This document shows, one piece after another, positions 1 through 7,591 of a stretch of 13,487 bases of DNA. The number at the start of each line of letters is the position of its first letter. The first letter of the stretch is position 1. The DNA comes from Planctomycetota bacterium (GTDB taxonomy: Bacteria; Planctomycetota; Phycisphaerae; UBA1845). The stretch is taken from assembly GCA_022566435.1 (NCBI GenBank), contig JADFIX010000019.1:1-13487 (forward strand), read 5' to 3'. The notes beneath the pieces are model-generated. The model worked only from the letters and a program-made list of their open reading frames with translations, did not search any database and had not been told where the DNA came from. A program made the translations under genes and the position numbers.

Positions 1-3000
1 CCCGTTGAATGCCAGGGGATCGCGTGGATGCCCCAGATTCCACAACTCCACATATTTTCGGTAGGGAACCAGCAACCGATCGGCGGGGTCGGTACCGGGA
101 AACAAGCCCGTATTTAAGCCTGGATCATACGGCACGATAATCGCGTCGTCGGGGACCTTCATCGGACCGGCGGTTTCGACCAGGCGCACGAACACCGGAT
201 CGTCTTGTTGTCCCGCGGGGTGAGCGGGATCGGCTTGGGTGGCTTGGCAGGTCATAAGAACGAGCGTGATAGCCGCCGTGGCAGCCGCGGGTTGGACTTG
301 CGGCCGACGGAAGTTTCTTGCGGACCACCTTATCAAACGTACAAGGAGGTAGAAGGGCACGAGTAAACACGCGACGAATACTAACGGGTTGGCGATGGAC
401 ATCATTCCAGGGCTTCCCGAAACCAGTGGGACAAGCGTGGCGAGGGAGAATGTGATAACGACGTAGAGTGCCTTCGTGCGGGCCGGTCGATTGGTCAGCG
501 CTAGACCGAATAGGCCGATTGCCGATGCCAAGCCCCAGGCCAACGAGCGGACGCGGCGGTCGTTGATCAGTGTCACGTTCAATCGAGGATCGCGCCCCAG
601 GCTCTGAAACGCCATCGATTGACCAGAACGCTCGAGGTCGATCTTCAGGCTGCGAACACCTTCGAGCGCCCATCTGCCGGGTCGATCACCGACGGCGATT
701 TTGTCGCCCTTCTTTTCGTCGGCGCCCGCGATTCCTGCGACTCTTCCAGCCGGTGTGGCGGGCGGTCGTGTCTTGGACTTCTTAAGGACCTTGGATCTTG
801 TTTTTCCCCTGCGCCCTTTCCTAGATGTCTTCGAATCATCTCCGCTCGAAGGCGATATAAATCTACTCGGTGTGCCTTTCGCCCGAATGTGTGACTGGGA
901 CCTGTATGACAATTCACGGGCACGACTTAGTTTCGGCAAGTAGTAGAAGAGATTTACGCCGCCGGTAAGCCTGTAGAGAAACTTGGCCATGGTCCACATG
1001 GCGAGTTCCCCAGCGGGGGGCAGCGTACCGGTTACCGTCCCACCGTGATCGACGATGTGGAACCCGGTAGGGAGGTAGAGGTGCCAGTCGAGGTTGGCCA
1101 CCGGCACATCAATGCCCGGCGAGTCCTTTCCATTTGCACGAAGCAGCAGACGGGGCGCGTAGATGTTGAGGTCGCTCCAGAATGCCGCGCTGCGGATCGG
1201 CGTTTCGTAAACGAGCCGCAAATCACGCAGGCCGTTCCCGGCCTTCGCCGGTACGCTCAATAACAGGTGCCCTCCCTCCCGTTGCGGTTTGGCCGGCATT
1301 CCGTCCAACTCGGCTGACCAGAGGGTTGAATCTTCGGGCAGTTCGATCTGCAAGAAGGTCGCCTTCGTCCGCAGATGGAATCGGGCCGCCGTTTGACTCA
1401 CGCCATCGTCCGATACCAGCGTGACCAGCTCCGCACGCTGCACGATCGCCGACGGTAGCAAGTATTCCGGTGGTCGCGAAATGAGAACCGTCACCTCCGG
1501 CTCGTCGCCGACAAACGCGAATACGCCGCCGCCTCTTCGCGGACCGAGCACGGCGCGCTCCGGCCGGTACACGGCACCGGCCAACTCTCCGACATCGACC
1601 TTTCGCGGATGGCGGGTGATCTTCAAGTCGACCTCCGGACCGCCCTCGACGGCCACGAATCCCGACTGATACACGACGTCATCAGCCAGGACGATGGGAA
1701 GCGCCAGTTCCTTCTCGCCCGGAGTATCCAGCCCTTGTTCGAAGTCGACCGCCAGCCGCACCGTGTCGCGGTGACCCTCCGCCAGTTCGATGGTCCACCG
1801 CCGCATTCCGTCGACCATCGAGCCCTGGTATTCCTTGATCACCACGCCGTCGAGCGCCTTGATCGAGAGGTCGGGCGGCGTGGACTCCGGGAGTCGAAGC
1901 GACAACTTCCGCGTGCGTGCTTCCTCGATCTCGAACGCGATTTCGTAATGTGCAGTGAGAAGCTCGCTGTTCAATCGAATAAACGAGTACGTCCGGGCCG
2001 TCACTCGCGGCGCGGTCCGCTCGATTCGAAACGTGGCATGATAAGGTTGCGCTTCGTAGCGATAAGCCGGCGCCTGATGGGATGCCGTCATTTCGGCCAG
2101 ACCATAGGAGGCCTTTTCAACCTCATCGAGTGGAGTAAGGCGATCCAGGGTTTCCGGGTAGACGGCCATGTCTTCACCTCCGCGCACGGCGATCGCCCCG
2201 ACATCGCGAAATGCACCCGCAACGGCAAACAAGGGGAAGACTACCCGCGTGGAAGTCCAATTGGACAGCCAGTCCGTGGGAGTGTGGACGGCCTGAAAGA
2301 AGATGCCGTACTCGCGCCCTGGTGGTACTCCGGATGGCAAGTGAACTCGAATTCGCGACACTTCCGTCGAGTTAGAATCGTACACCTCAAACGACAGGGT
2401 ATTGCCGGCGGCGTCGGTCACATCGTGCATGTGCCACTCGCTGGGAGCGGAAATAACGACCTCGAAGATCTTTTCGATCTCCGGACGTAACGAGATTCCG
2501 CCGCGCGCGTGAAGATTCTTTTCATCGAGCGTGAGCAGAACGCTCGTCATCACCGACAGCCGCGCGGCAGGCTTCTCAAACCGGCCTCGAAGCTCGGCGG
2601 CGTCGATTCCGATCGGCGCATAGAAGGCAGCCACCGTTCGCAGCCGCGGTTCGCCGGAGCTCCGCTCCAATAGTGTGGCGGGCAGCGCCCCCCGGAGCAC
2701 GGTCGTGTCGATGGGGATCAAATTCTCGGATGACAGGGTCGTGATCTCGAGTCCATCCTCGAGAAGGATGCCTACCACGGAGGCCTTGCCGGCCACGTCG
2801 AGTGGGCTGATTTGCGGGAACGTCCAGTCCGCGAGCCTCGACTCGTCCTGCGTGGATACATATGAAAACGAAATCCGTACCATGCCCGTAGCCGGCTCAC
2901 GAAGGCGCACATCGAGTACCCGGCTACGCCCAGCGGTCTCGATCGCCCAATGGGAAAGCAACGGCGACTTGACATCGCTCGGCTCGAATCCTTCCGGCAG

Positions 3001-3903
3001 GGCGAAGCGAAACCGATCCACTGGGCGATGGAGCACGTCCATGGAAAACGTGGCGTGCAGTCGTTCGTAGGCCTCGGTGATCTCATCCACGATGACGCTG
3101 CGGGCGATCACTACGCGGCGACTTTGCAGCAGCCGATTGTTCAACGTCATCACCAGCGAAAGCGTGCCCGGCATGGCCGAATGCTCTACGCGGGTCACTT
3201 GGGCGGCTTCGTCCGCGACCAGCACGACGCCGGCCGGTTCCGGTAGCAACTCAAAACGAGTGGTTTGGGTGTCTTCATCAAAAGTTTGCTTGACGACATG
3301 CGCGCCTTGCCTGATCTCGACGTTTCCCGGGACCACCAGGGCCATTCTCGTAGCGGGCGGTGTCGGCACTTGAAACTGTAGGGATTGAAGCGCGGCGGTG
3401 GTCTCTACCCGGGTGACCATTTGCAACACCAGCTCATGGCTTCCCACGCCTTGGACGAACAGCTCGAGGTTTCCATTCTTGGCGCGGCCGATGGGAGCGC
3501 CGTGTCCGTCGAGCGTCGCGGCGCGGAGTCCGACGCCGCTTACGTCGAGTTCTACCGTGTGCAATCCATCGTTCAAAACTTCCACGGTTATCGTGCCCAC
3601 CAATACTGCACGCGCCTTCTCGATGGTGATCACATATTCGGCGGCCGCAAGCACGACCGATCGCGGCGCCCGGGCTTCCGGCTCCTTGCGAGCCTTGTCC
3701 AAAAGAGACTCGTACTGCCCGCGCGAGAGAAGCACGCGCTCCGGTTGGTGCTCCAGCAACGCGGACAGGTGTTCAAAAGGAACGTAAATTTCTCGATTTG
3801 TCTCGTTTGAGACGGTCGGCTCGAATTCGGCGAAAGCGTTTCGGCCTTGGCCGACCAGACCCGAGAGCACCAACAGCAAAGTCAGGATTGTGCGACTATT
3901 CAT
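1..3903 (-). CDS. Giant exported planctomycete-type multi-beta-domain protein (3' end beyond window)
   Basis: The frame is open from ATG at 3903 to base 1, 1301 codons without a stop, so the C-terminus lies outside the window. Residues 1-25 form a signal peptide (hydrophobic LTLLLVLSGLVG, then AFA). Residues about 38-75 carry an IYVPFEHL...LLSRGQYESLLDKA module, followed by a beta-rich domain. Two repeats of the unit also found in the upstream gene lie near residues 625-690 and 817-860. Residues about 1000-1070 are a Lys/Arg/Ser-rich linker. Membrane segments follow at about 1121-1137, 1143-1161 and 1170-1190, plus a fourth hydrophobic stretch at about 1205-1224 ending LVLMTCQATQA, which looks like an internal signal or lipobox. 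After it a second module starts (LLVPYRKYVELWNLGHP). I recognise this as a Planctomycetota cell-surface protein style, but its function is unknown. The start is supported by a strong ribosome binding site and by overlap with the upstream stop. Confidence 0.85.
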   Translation of the reverse strand, partial: MNSRTILTLLLVLSGLVGQGRNAFAEFEPTVSNETNREIYVPFEHLSALLEHQPERVLLSRGQYESLLDKARKEPEARAPRSVVLAAAEYVITIEKARAVLVGTITVEVLNDGLHTVELDVSGVGLRAATLDGHGAPIGRAKNGNLELFVQGVGSHELVLQMVTRVETTAALQSLQFQVPTPPATRMALVVPGNVEIRQGAHVVKQTFDEDTQTTRFELLPEPAGVVLVADEAAQVTRVEHSAMPGTLSLVMTLNNRLLQSRRVVIARSVIVDEITEAYERLHATFSMDVLHRPVDRFRFALPEGFEPSDVKSPLLSHWAIETAGRSRVLDVRLREPATGMVRISFSYVSTQDESRLADWTFPQISPLDVAGKASVVGILLEDGLEITTLSSENLIPIDTTVLRGALPATLLERSSGEPRLRTVAAFYAPIGIDAAELRGRFEKPAARLSVMTSVLLTLDEKNLHARGGISLRPEIEKIFEVVISAPSEWHMHDVTDAAGNTLSFEVYDSNSTEVSRIRVHLPSGVPPGREYGIFFQAVHTPTDWLSNWTSTRVVFPLFAVAGAFRDVGAIAVRGGEDMAVYPETLDRLTPLDEVEKASYGLAEMTASHQAPAYRYEAQPYHATFRIERTAPRVTARTYSFIRLNSELLTAHYEIAFEIEEARTRKLSLRLPESTPPDLSIKALDGVVIKEYQGSMVDGMRRWTIELAEGHRDTVRLAVDFEQGLDTPGEKELALPIVLADDVVYQSGFVAVEGGPEVDLKITRHPRKVDVGELAGAVYRPERAVLGPRRGGGVFAFVGDEPEVTVLISRPPEYLLPSAIVQRAELVTLVSDDGVSQTAARFHLRTKATFLQIELPEDSTLWSAELDGMPAKPQREGGHLLLSVPAKAGNGLRDLRLVYETPIRSAAFWSDLNIYAPRLLLRANGKDSPGIDVPVANLDWHLYLPTGFHIVDHGGTVTGTLPPAGELAMWTMAKFLYRLTGGVNLFYYLPKLSRARELSYRSQSHIRAKGTPSRFISPSSGDDSKTSRKGRRGKTRSKVLKKSKTRPPATPAGRVAGIAGADEKKGDKIAVGDRPGRWALEGVRSLKIDLERSGQSMAFQSLGRDPRLNVTLINDRRVRSLAWGLASAIGLFGLALTNRPARTKALYVVITFSLATLVPLVSGSPGMMSIANPLVFVACLLVPFYLLVRLIRWSARNFRRPQVQPAAATAAITLVLMTCQATQADPAHPAGQQDDPVFVRLVETAGPMKVPDDAIIVPYDPGLNTGLFPGTDPADRLLVPYRKYVELWNLGHPRDPLAFNG

Positions 3904-6900
3904 TTTTCTCACCTCCCTCATGCCGCGTCGGTTCACTCCGTTTATCGTCCGCGGAATCGCCGGCGCGATCTGTCGGCTTGTCGACTAGGGGCGGTGATCC
4001 GGAAGGCGGTGGAGGCTGGGGTACCGACGCCGCCGACGCGAAAGCCAGCTTCGCGCGAATGCGGGCCATTCGGACTTCCTGGCGCGCTTCGGTTCGGGCG
4101 ATGAAGTCCGGATCGCGCGGTCGTACCCAAACGAAGTATTGCACCAGCCAACTAAGTGTGACCGTGAGGATCGCCAGGAACAGGACGGCGCCGATGACTT
4201 GCCGTGAAAACGTGGGCAAGAACACTCCGAGTAGTACGAGCATGGTGAGAAACGCGCCCACCGCAAGAAAGCGAATTCGTGCAGGGTAACGTAGCAGGAA
4301 AATCCCACCGGCAGCCACGATCATGAAGACGATGGCGCTGAGCAGGTCCTCGTTGATTGTGACCAGGGTGAGGGCACCGTCAGGCGGCGGTAGCGGTCTC
4401 AAGGTCGAAAACAGATAGAACCGTCCGTCGGTTTGAAATGTCTGGCCGGGATTGGTCGATACTCCAATACCCTGGGTTACCCACGATACCAACTCTGAAT
4501 CGTATCGCCGCGGATAGGATTTGAAACTAAGAGAATCATCGAATCGCCAGCGCAACTCATCGGTCCAGGGACCGATAGACCCGAGGAACACCCACTCCGG
4601 CGGGAGGTAAGCGCCGAGATACTCTTTCTGCACCGCAGGCTCGGAGGGAAATACCGGACCCGTAAGCCACGAGCTGCCCGAAGGTACCGTGTAGCGGATA
4701 TCGAGCAGGAACGGCTCTTGGGGATTGAACCCAGCCAGCGGCACGAAATACTCGTCTTTCTGCCCGTGTTCAAGAGGCACCGGTCGGCCGTTGATGCGGA
4801 CCGGGTCGCTATCGAATTCTACGCCCTCGGGGAGCTTGACGGCCAGCCGCTGCCTTGCGCTGCGCACGCGGTATAGCGCTTGGGTCGAGATTCGATCGCT
4901 CCGTGTGACGACAGTTCGTATGAAGGCTCGTTCGATGCTGGTTCGCTTTAACTCTTCGAGTTTGTAGCGTGTCGCGGTGACGGCTAAGACCCAGTCGTCA
5001 TGAAACTCGAAGGCACGTGTGGCGTCCATTACTGTCGCCGGATCGACGCCTTGCATCAGGTCGTGGCGCGGATCGATCGGTCGCAGACCGACCGGAGAAA
5101 GTGATGATTCGTTTTCCACCGCTCGAATGTCGATCGTCTCGGCTTTCGCCAGAACAATCTGACCCCATGCCCGGTCGACGTCCCGCGGCATGAGACGCGG
5201 CATGGTGATCGTCGCGCTCTTCCCGATATCAAGTGCATTGATCCCCGTCTCCCAGGACAGCTTGATAATCGCGGTTCCCTTGAAAGCCCTGTCTCCTCGC
5301 AGATTCCACGCGACGTAGCCGTCCGACAAATCCGCCGGCGGTGGATCGATGGCCGATTCACTCACACCGCGAGTGTCGTTCTGGATCGTCGCGGCCAGAT
5401 CAGCGGGCACGTCGAGACGCAACGATTCGACGCTGCTGTATCGAATGTCGTAATAGAAAGTTGCGGTGTATTTGACCACGCCGGTTTCCACTCTGGCCGC
5501 GAGCAATTGACGAACGGTGACGTGCGGCTTGCGTCGTTCGGCTTTGAGCATCAGCGTGAACGGGGCATCGCCAAACGCATAGGCGGCGATGCCGGATACT
5601 GAACCGGTCTTTCCCGATGACGGCGCACTGCTCCGTACGACGGATTGCATTCCACTTATCGCGTCGGATAAGGAGAGTGTGCGGAGTCCGTCGGCCGCCG
5701 CCGGGTTGAGGCGAAGACTTTCCGGGGCGTAGATAATCAATCGTCCTGTTGCTTGCTCTACATCCGCCGAGGCGATTCGTGGGAACCCGATCGCTACATC
5801 CGCGGCGTGCCCGGTCGGTTTTCGCAAATCGGGTTCGTCCAGTCGTTTGTGCAGGTCAAACGCAAACCCGACTCGTCCCAGCGCCTGTTCCCGCAGATTA
5901 ACGATGACTTCGGTTCGGTCGTCCGCAGTCTCGGGATAAGTGATGCTTTCGACCTTGACAGCCGTAACTCCCGGCACCTGGACCGCACGATCCGTTCGAA
6001 CCGAATACCCAGGAGGGATATGGAGCTTCAAACGAAAAACGCCGGCCTTCCGAATGTCGTAGACAGCCTGCACGTGGAGCGTCAGGGATTCCGGTTGGAG
6101 AACCGCTTCCACCAATGCATCCATGGTGATGCGCGGTTTGATTCTCTCTATTCTCAAGGCCAGTTCAAACGGCAACACGGCATAACGATAGCTGAGCGCC
6201 CATCGTTCGGCGGCCCGCGCGGTGGAAGGCGCGCGCGGCACTTCGGCGGCGTCGATTTGCATCAAACCGGAACGGCGGGCGACCTCGACGCGCAAGCCCT
6301 CGGCCACCGCCACGGCCAGCGCACCCTGCTGCCGGCCCGCATCCACCACCCGGACGAGCGGCACCACGATTTCGTCCGTACCTGTCAGCGTGGCGTCACC
6401 CGTAAACCGCTCCAATTCCACAGTCACGTTCTGCCGACCTCGGGCCGCCTCGAACAGGTCCGCGATAATTCGTTGCACGTCGCCATGCGTATCCACCGAC
6501 CACTGTCGAATGTTGGCGTCGAATACGCCGATGATCTTTTGATCGGTGGGGACTTCCAGAACAAGTTGGTCGATGGACGCGCGGCTGATATCGTAGGTGA
6601 TGGTCGTGTGCGTGCGGACGACGCCTTCGTGAACATGTACCTGCTGCAAACAATCTGCGGCGATCAACGCAGTCAGTCCGGTGGCCCCGTCCGCGCGAGG
6701 CGTCCAGTCGATCCGTACGTGCGGCGCGGCCCCCACAAAAGCTAGCACGACGGTCTCGTCCGGTTTCGCTTCTTCCGCGCCTTCAACCGGAACCTCCGTG
6801 GCGGCAATAAGCGGGTGAATGTCGACCTTGACGCCGGCCTCGGGTATTCGGACGCGCCACCGATTCACCGGCGCTTGCGGCACCTCGAACGACACGCTGT

Positions 6901-7228
6901 TTCGACCGGGCGACTTGGTGAAGGCTTTGGCGTATTCGAGCGTCAGTTCAACCTCACGGGGTTGTGTATCCGTGTTCTCAAGAAGGAGTCGATGTCCGCC
7001 GCGACCGTCGCCAAGAATTCGCGCCGGTCGATCGTCGATTTGCGCCGAGGTGATGGCGGCGTCACCGAGACGTAACGGGATCTGATGCCAGCCTTTTGTC
7101 AGAAGCTCGATGCGCAGCCGCGAAACGACCCGGACCACGTCCGCCGCGACCTCTGCTTCACACGAAATCTCGGTGATCAGCGCTTCCACCGGCGGACGCG
7201 CGTGCGGCGGTTTCGACGAGACGTACAT
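3896..7228 (-). CDS. Large planctomycete-type membrane-anchored beta-repeat protein, N-terminus missing
   Basis: This 1110-residue frame ends at TAG 3896. Family-like sequence begins at about residue 12 (PPVEALITEI, then RLRIELLTKGWHQIPLRLGD near 37-56). In relatives known to me this block sits well inside the protein, after a signal peptide and a VPY/LW module, so the real N-terminus is absent and the ATG at 7228 is probably accidental. A unit of strand-rich sequence with a YDI(S/R)-type core and a following L-x-(V/I)-P element recurs near residues 195-237, 353-410, 556-612 and, more diverged, 746-805. Three membrane segments lie at about 962-979, 987-1005 and 1008-1034, then a charged, Pro-rich cytoplasmic tail of about 70 residues. 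It is paralogous to the next gene and overlaps its ATG by 8 bases. No catalytic motif is visible; a structural or scaffold role at the cell surface is only an inference. Confidence 0.85.
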   Translation of the reverse strand: MYVSSKPPHARPPVEALITEISCEAEVAADVVRVVSRLRIELLTKGWHQIPLRLGDAAITSAQIDDRPARILGDGRGGHRLLLENTDTQPREVELTLEYAKAFTKSPGRNSVSFEVPQAPVNRWRVRIPEAGVKVDIHPLIAATEVPVEGAEEAKPDETVVLAFVGAAPHVRIDWTPRADGATGLTALIAADCLQQVHVHEGVVRTHTTITYDISRASIDQLVLEVPTDQKIIGVFDANIRQWSVDTHGDVQRIIADLFEAARGRQNVTVELERFTGDATLTGTDEIVVPLVRVVDAGRQQGALAVAVAEGLRVEVARRSGLMQIDAAEVPRAPSTARAAERWALSYRYAVLPFELALRIERIKPRITMDALVEAVLQPESLTLHVQAVYDIRKAGVFRLKLHIPPGYSVRTDRAVQVPGVTAVKVESITYPETADDRTEVIVNLREQALGRVGFAFDLHKRLDEPDLRKPTGHAADVAIGFPRIASADVEQATGRLIIYAPESLRLNPAAADGLRTLSLSDAISGMQSVVRSSAPSSGKTGSVSGIAAYAFGDAPFTLMLKAERRKPHVTVRQLLAARVETGVVKYTATFYYDIRYSSVESLRLDVPADLAATIQNDTRGVSESAIDPPPADLSDGYVAWNLRGDRAFKGTAIIKLSWETGINALDIGKSATITMPRLMPRDVDRAWGQIVLAKAETIDIRAVENESSLSPVGLRPIDPRHDLMQGVDPATVMDATRAFEFHDDWVLAVTATRYKLEELKRTSIERAFIRTVVTRSDRISTQALYRVRSARQRLAVKLPEGVEFDSDPVRINGRPVPLEHGQKDEYFVPLAGFNPQEPFLLDIRYTVPSGSSWLTGPVFPSEPAVQKEYLGAYLPPEWVFLGSIGPWTDELRWRFDDSLSFKSYPRRYDSELVSWVTQGIGVSTNPGQTFQTDGRFYLFSTLRPLPPPDGALTLVTINEDLLSAIVFMIVAAGGIFLLRYPARIRFLAVGAFLTMLVLLGVFLPTFSRQVIGAVLFLAILTVTLSWLVQYFVWVRPRDPDFIARTEARQEVRMARIRAKLAFASAASVPQPPPPSGSPPLVDKPTDRAGDSADDKRSEPTRHEGGEKNE
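3908..3916 (-). promoter_or_regulatory. Strong Shine-Dalgarno fixing the start at 3903
   Basis: On the minus strand the bases before ATG 3903 read GGAGGTGAG then AAAA; the core GGAGG is 8 nt from the start. It lies inside the last codons of the upstream gene, and the ATG overlaps that gene's stop (ATGAATAG). This decides the start and suggests translational coupling of the two large proteins. Confidence 0.8.
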
Positions 7229-7229
7229 C
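7195..7229. other. Probable chimeric or recombination junction
   Basis: Left of this interval the minus strand encodes recognisable planctomycete protein (PPVEALITEI). Right of it the minus frame meets a TAG at 7229-7231, and coding signal moves to the plus strand with a strongly GC-ending codon pattern. Neither gene has its proper N-terminal part here. The exact breakpoint cannot be placed closer from the sequence alone. Confidence 0.65.
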
Positions 7230-7343
7230 TATCGAAACGAGATGGAGATCGAAATGGCGCAGCGCTTGATGCTGCGGCACACGATGATCAACTTCGGCGC
7301 GCTCGTCGACTTCGACCAAAGGGTGGTCGGCGCCTACGACTAG
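7206..7343 (+). CDS. C-terminal fragment of an unrecognised protein
   Basis: About 45 codons ending at TAG 7341-7343 read GGFDETYIYRNEMEIEMAQR and onward to VVGAYD. Third positions are mostly G or C and the composition is protein-like, unlike the shadow frames nearby. The 5' part would lie across the junction at about 7195-7229, where the same frame continues only as out-of-frame planctomycete sequence, so I treat this as a truncated gene end. I do not recognise the family. Its stop codon overlaps the stop of the convergent minus-strand fragment. It could also be a chance open frame. Confidence 0.4.
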   Translation, partial: GGFDETYIYRNEMEIEMAQRLMLRHTMINFGALVDFDQRVVGAYD

Positions 7344-7525
7344 GCGCCGCTTCCGCGGCCGGTGTCTTGGGCCGGCTCGATGACGAAGTCGAGCTCGGCG
7401 TGGGCGGCGCGCAGGGCGGTCTCGACGGCGCCGGGCGTGGGTGCGCGGGCGAACACGAAGCCGAGGTATATGTTGCCCTCGGGCAGCGGCGTCACCGGCT
7501 GGCCGAGCGCAATGGCGATGCGCAC
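7340..7525 (-). CDS. C-terminal fragment of an ATP-grasp domain protein
   Basis: The frame ends at TAG 7340-7342. The nominal start is a GTG at 7525 coding for an internal valine; the frame stays open further upstream (SEPWCSAIEDV precedes it). The stretch IAIALGQPVTPLPEGNIYLG, then FVFARAPTPGAVETALRAAH, matches the C-terminal lobe of biotin-carboxylase-like ATP-grasp proteins, whose usual pattern is TArpGq.v.PLPEG.sYLGFiFArg followed by ALR.AHa.L.F.I. The ATP-binding and catalytic parts are absent, so this piece cannot be an active enzyme. Only about 85 codons remain before the stop of the FecR gene at 7591. It is most likely a gene end joined to foreign sequence, or a pseudogene. The family call rests on pattern memory and is moderately sure. 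Confidence 0.5.
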   Translation of the reverse strand: MRIAIALGQPVTPLPEGNIYLGFVFARAPTPGAVETALRAAHAELDFVIEPAQDTGRGSGA

Positions 7526-7534
7526 GTCCTCGAT

Positions 7535-7591
7535 CGCCGAGCACCAAGGCTCGGAAATATTGGCGCCCGCGTTCGCCCCTTCGCCGTCGGT
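7535..7591. other. Second probable junction, between FecR gene end and ATP-grasp fragment
   Basis: The FecR-type gene ends naturally at TAA 7591-7593, with a terminal barrel strand (DYKAVTTFAAQQTP). Within about 50 bases downstream on the same strand the reading is already deep inside an ATP-grasp C-terminal lobe. There is no room for the several hundred missing codons. Either a deletion or a misjoin lies in this interval. Confidence 0.5.

Noticed and set aside
1609..2490. Plus-strand open frame of 293 codons
   Set aside because: It lies opposite the continuous minus-strand giant protein, which has signal peptide, membrane segments and family-like repeats; the plus translation is Arg/His-rich with no recognisable domain.
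5753..6745. Plus-strand open frame of 330 codons
   Set aside because: It is antisense to a well-supported repeat-containing protein and has the composition of a shadow frame.
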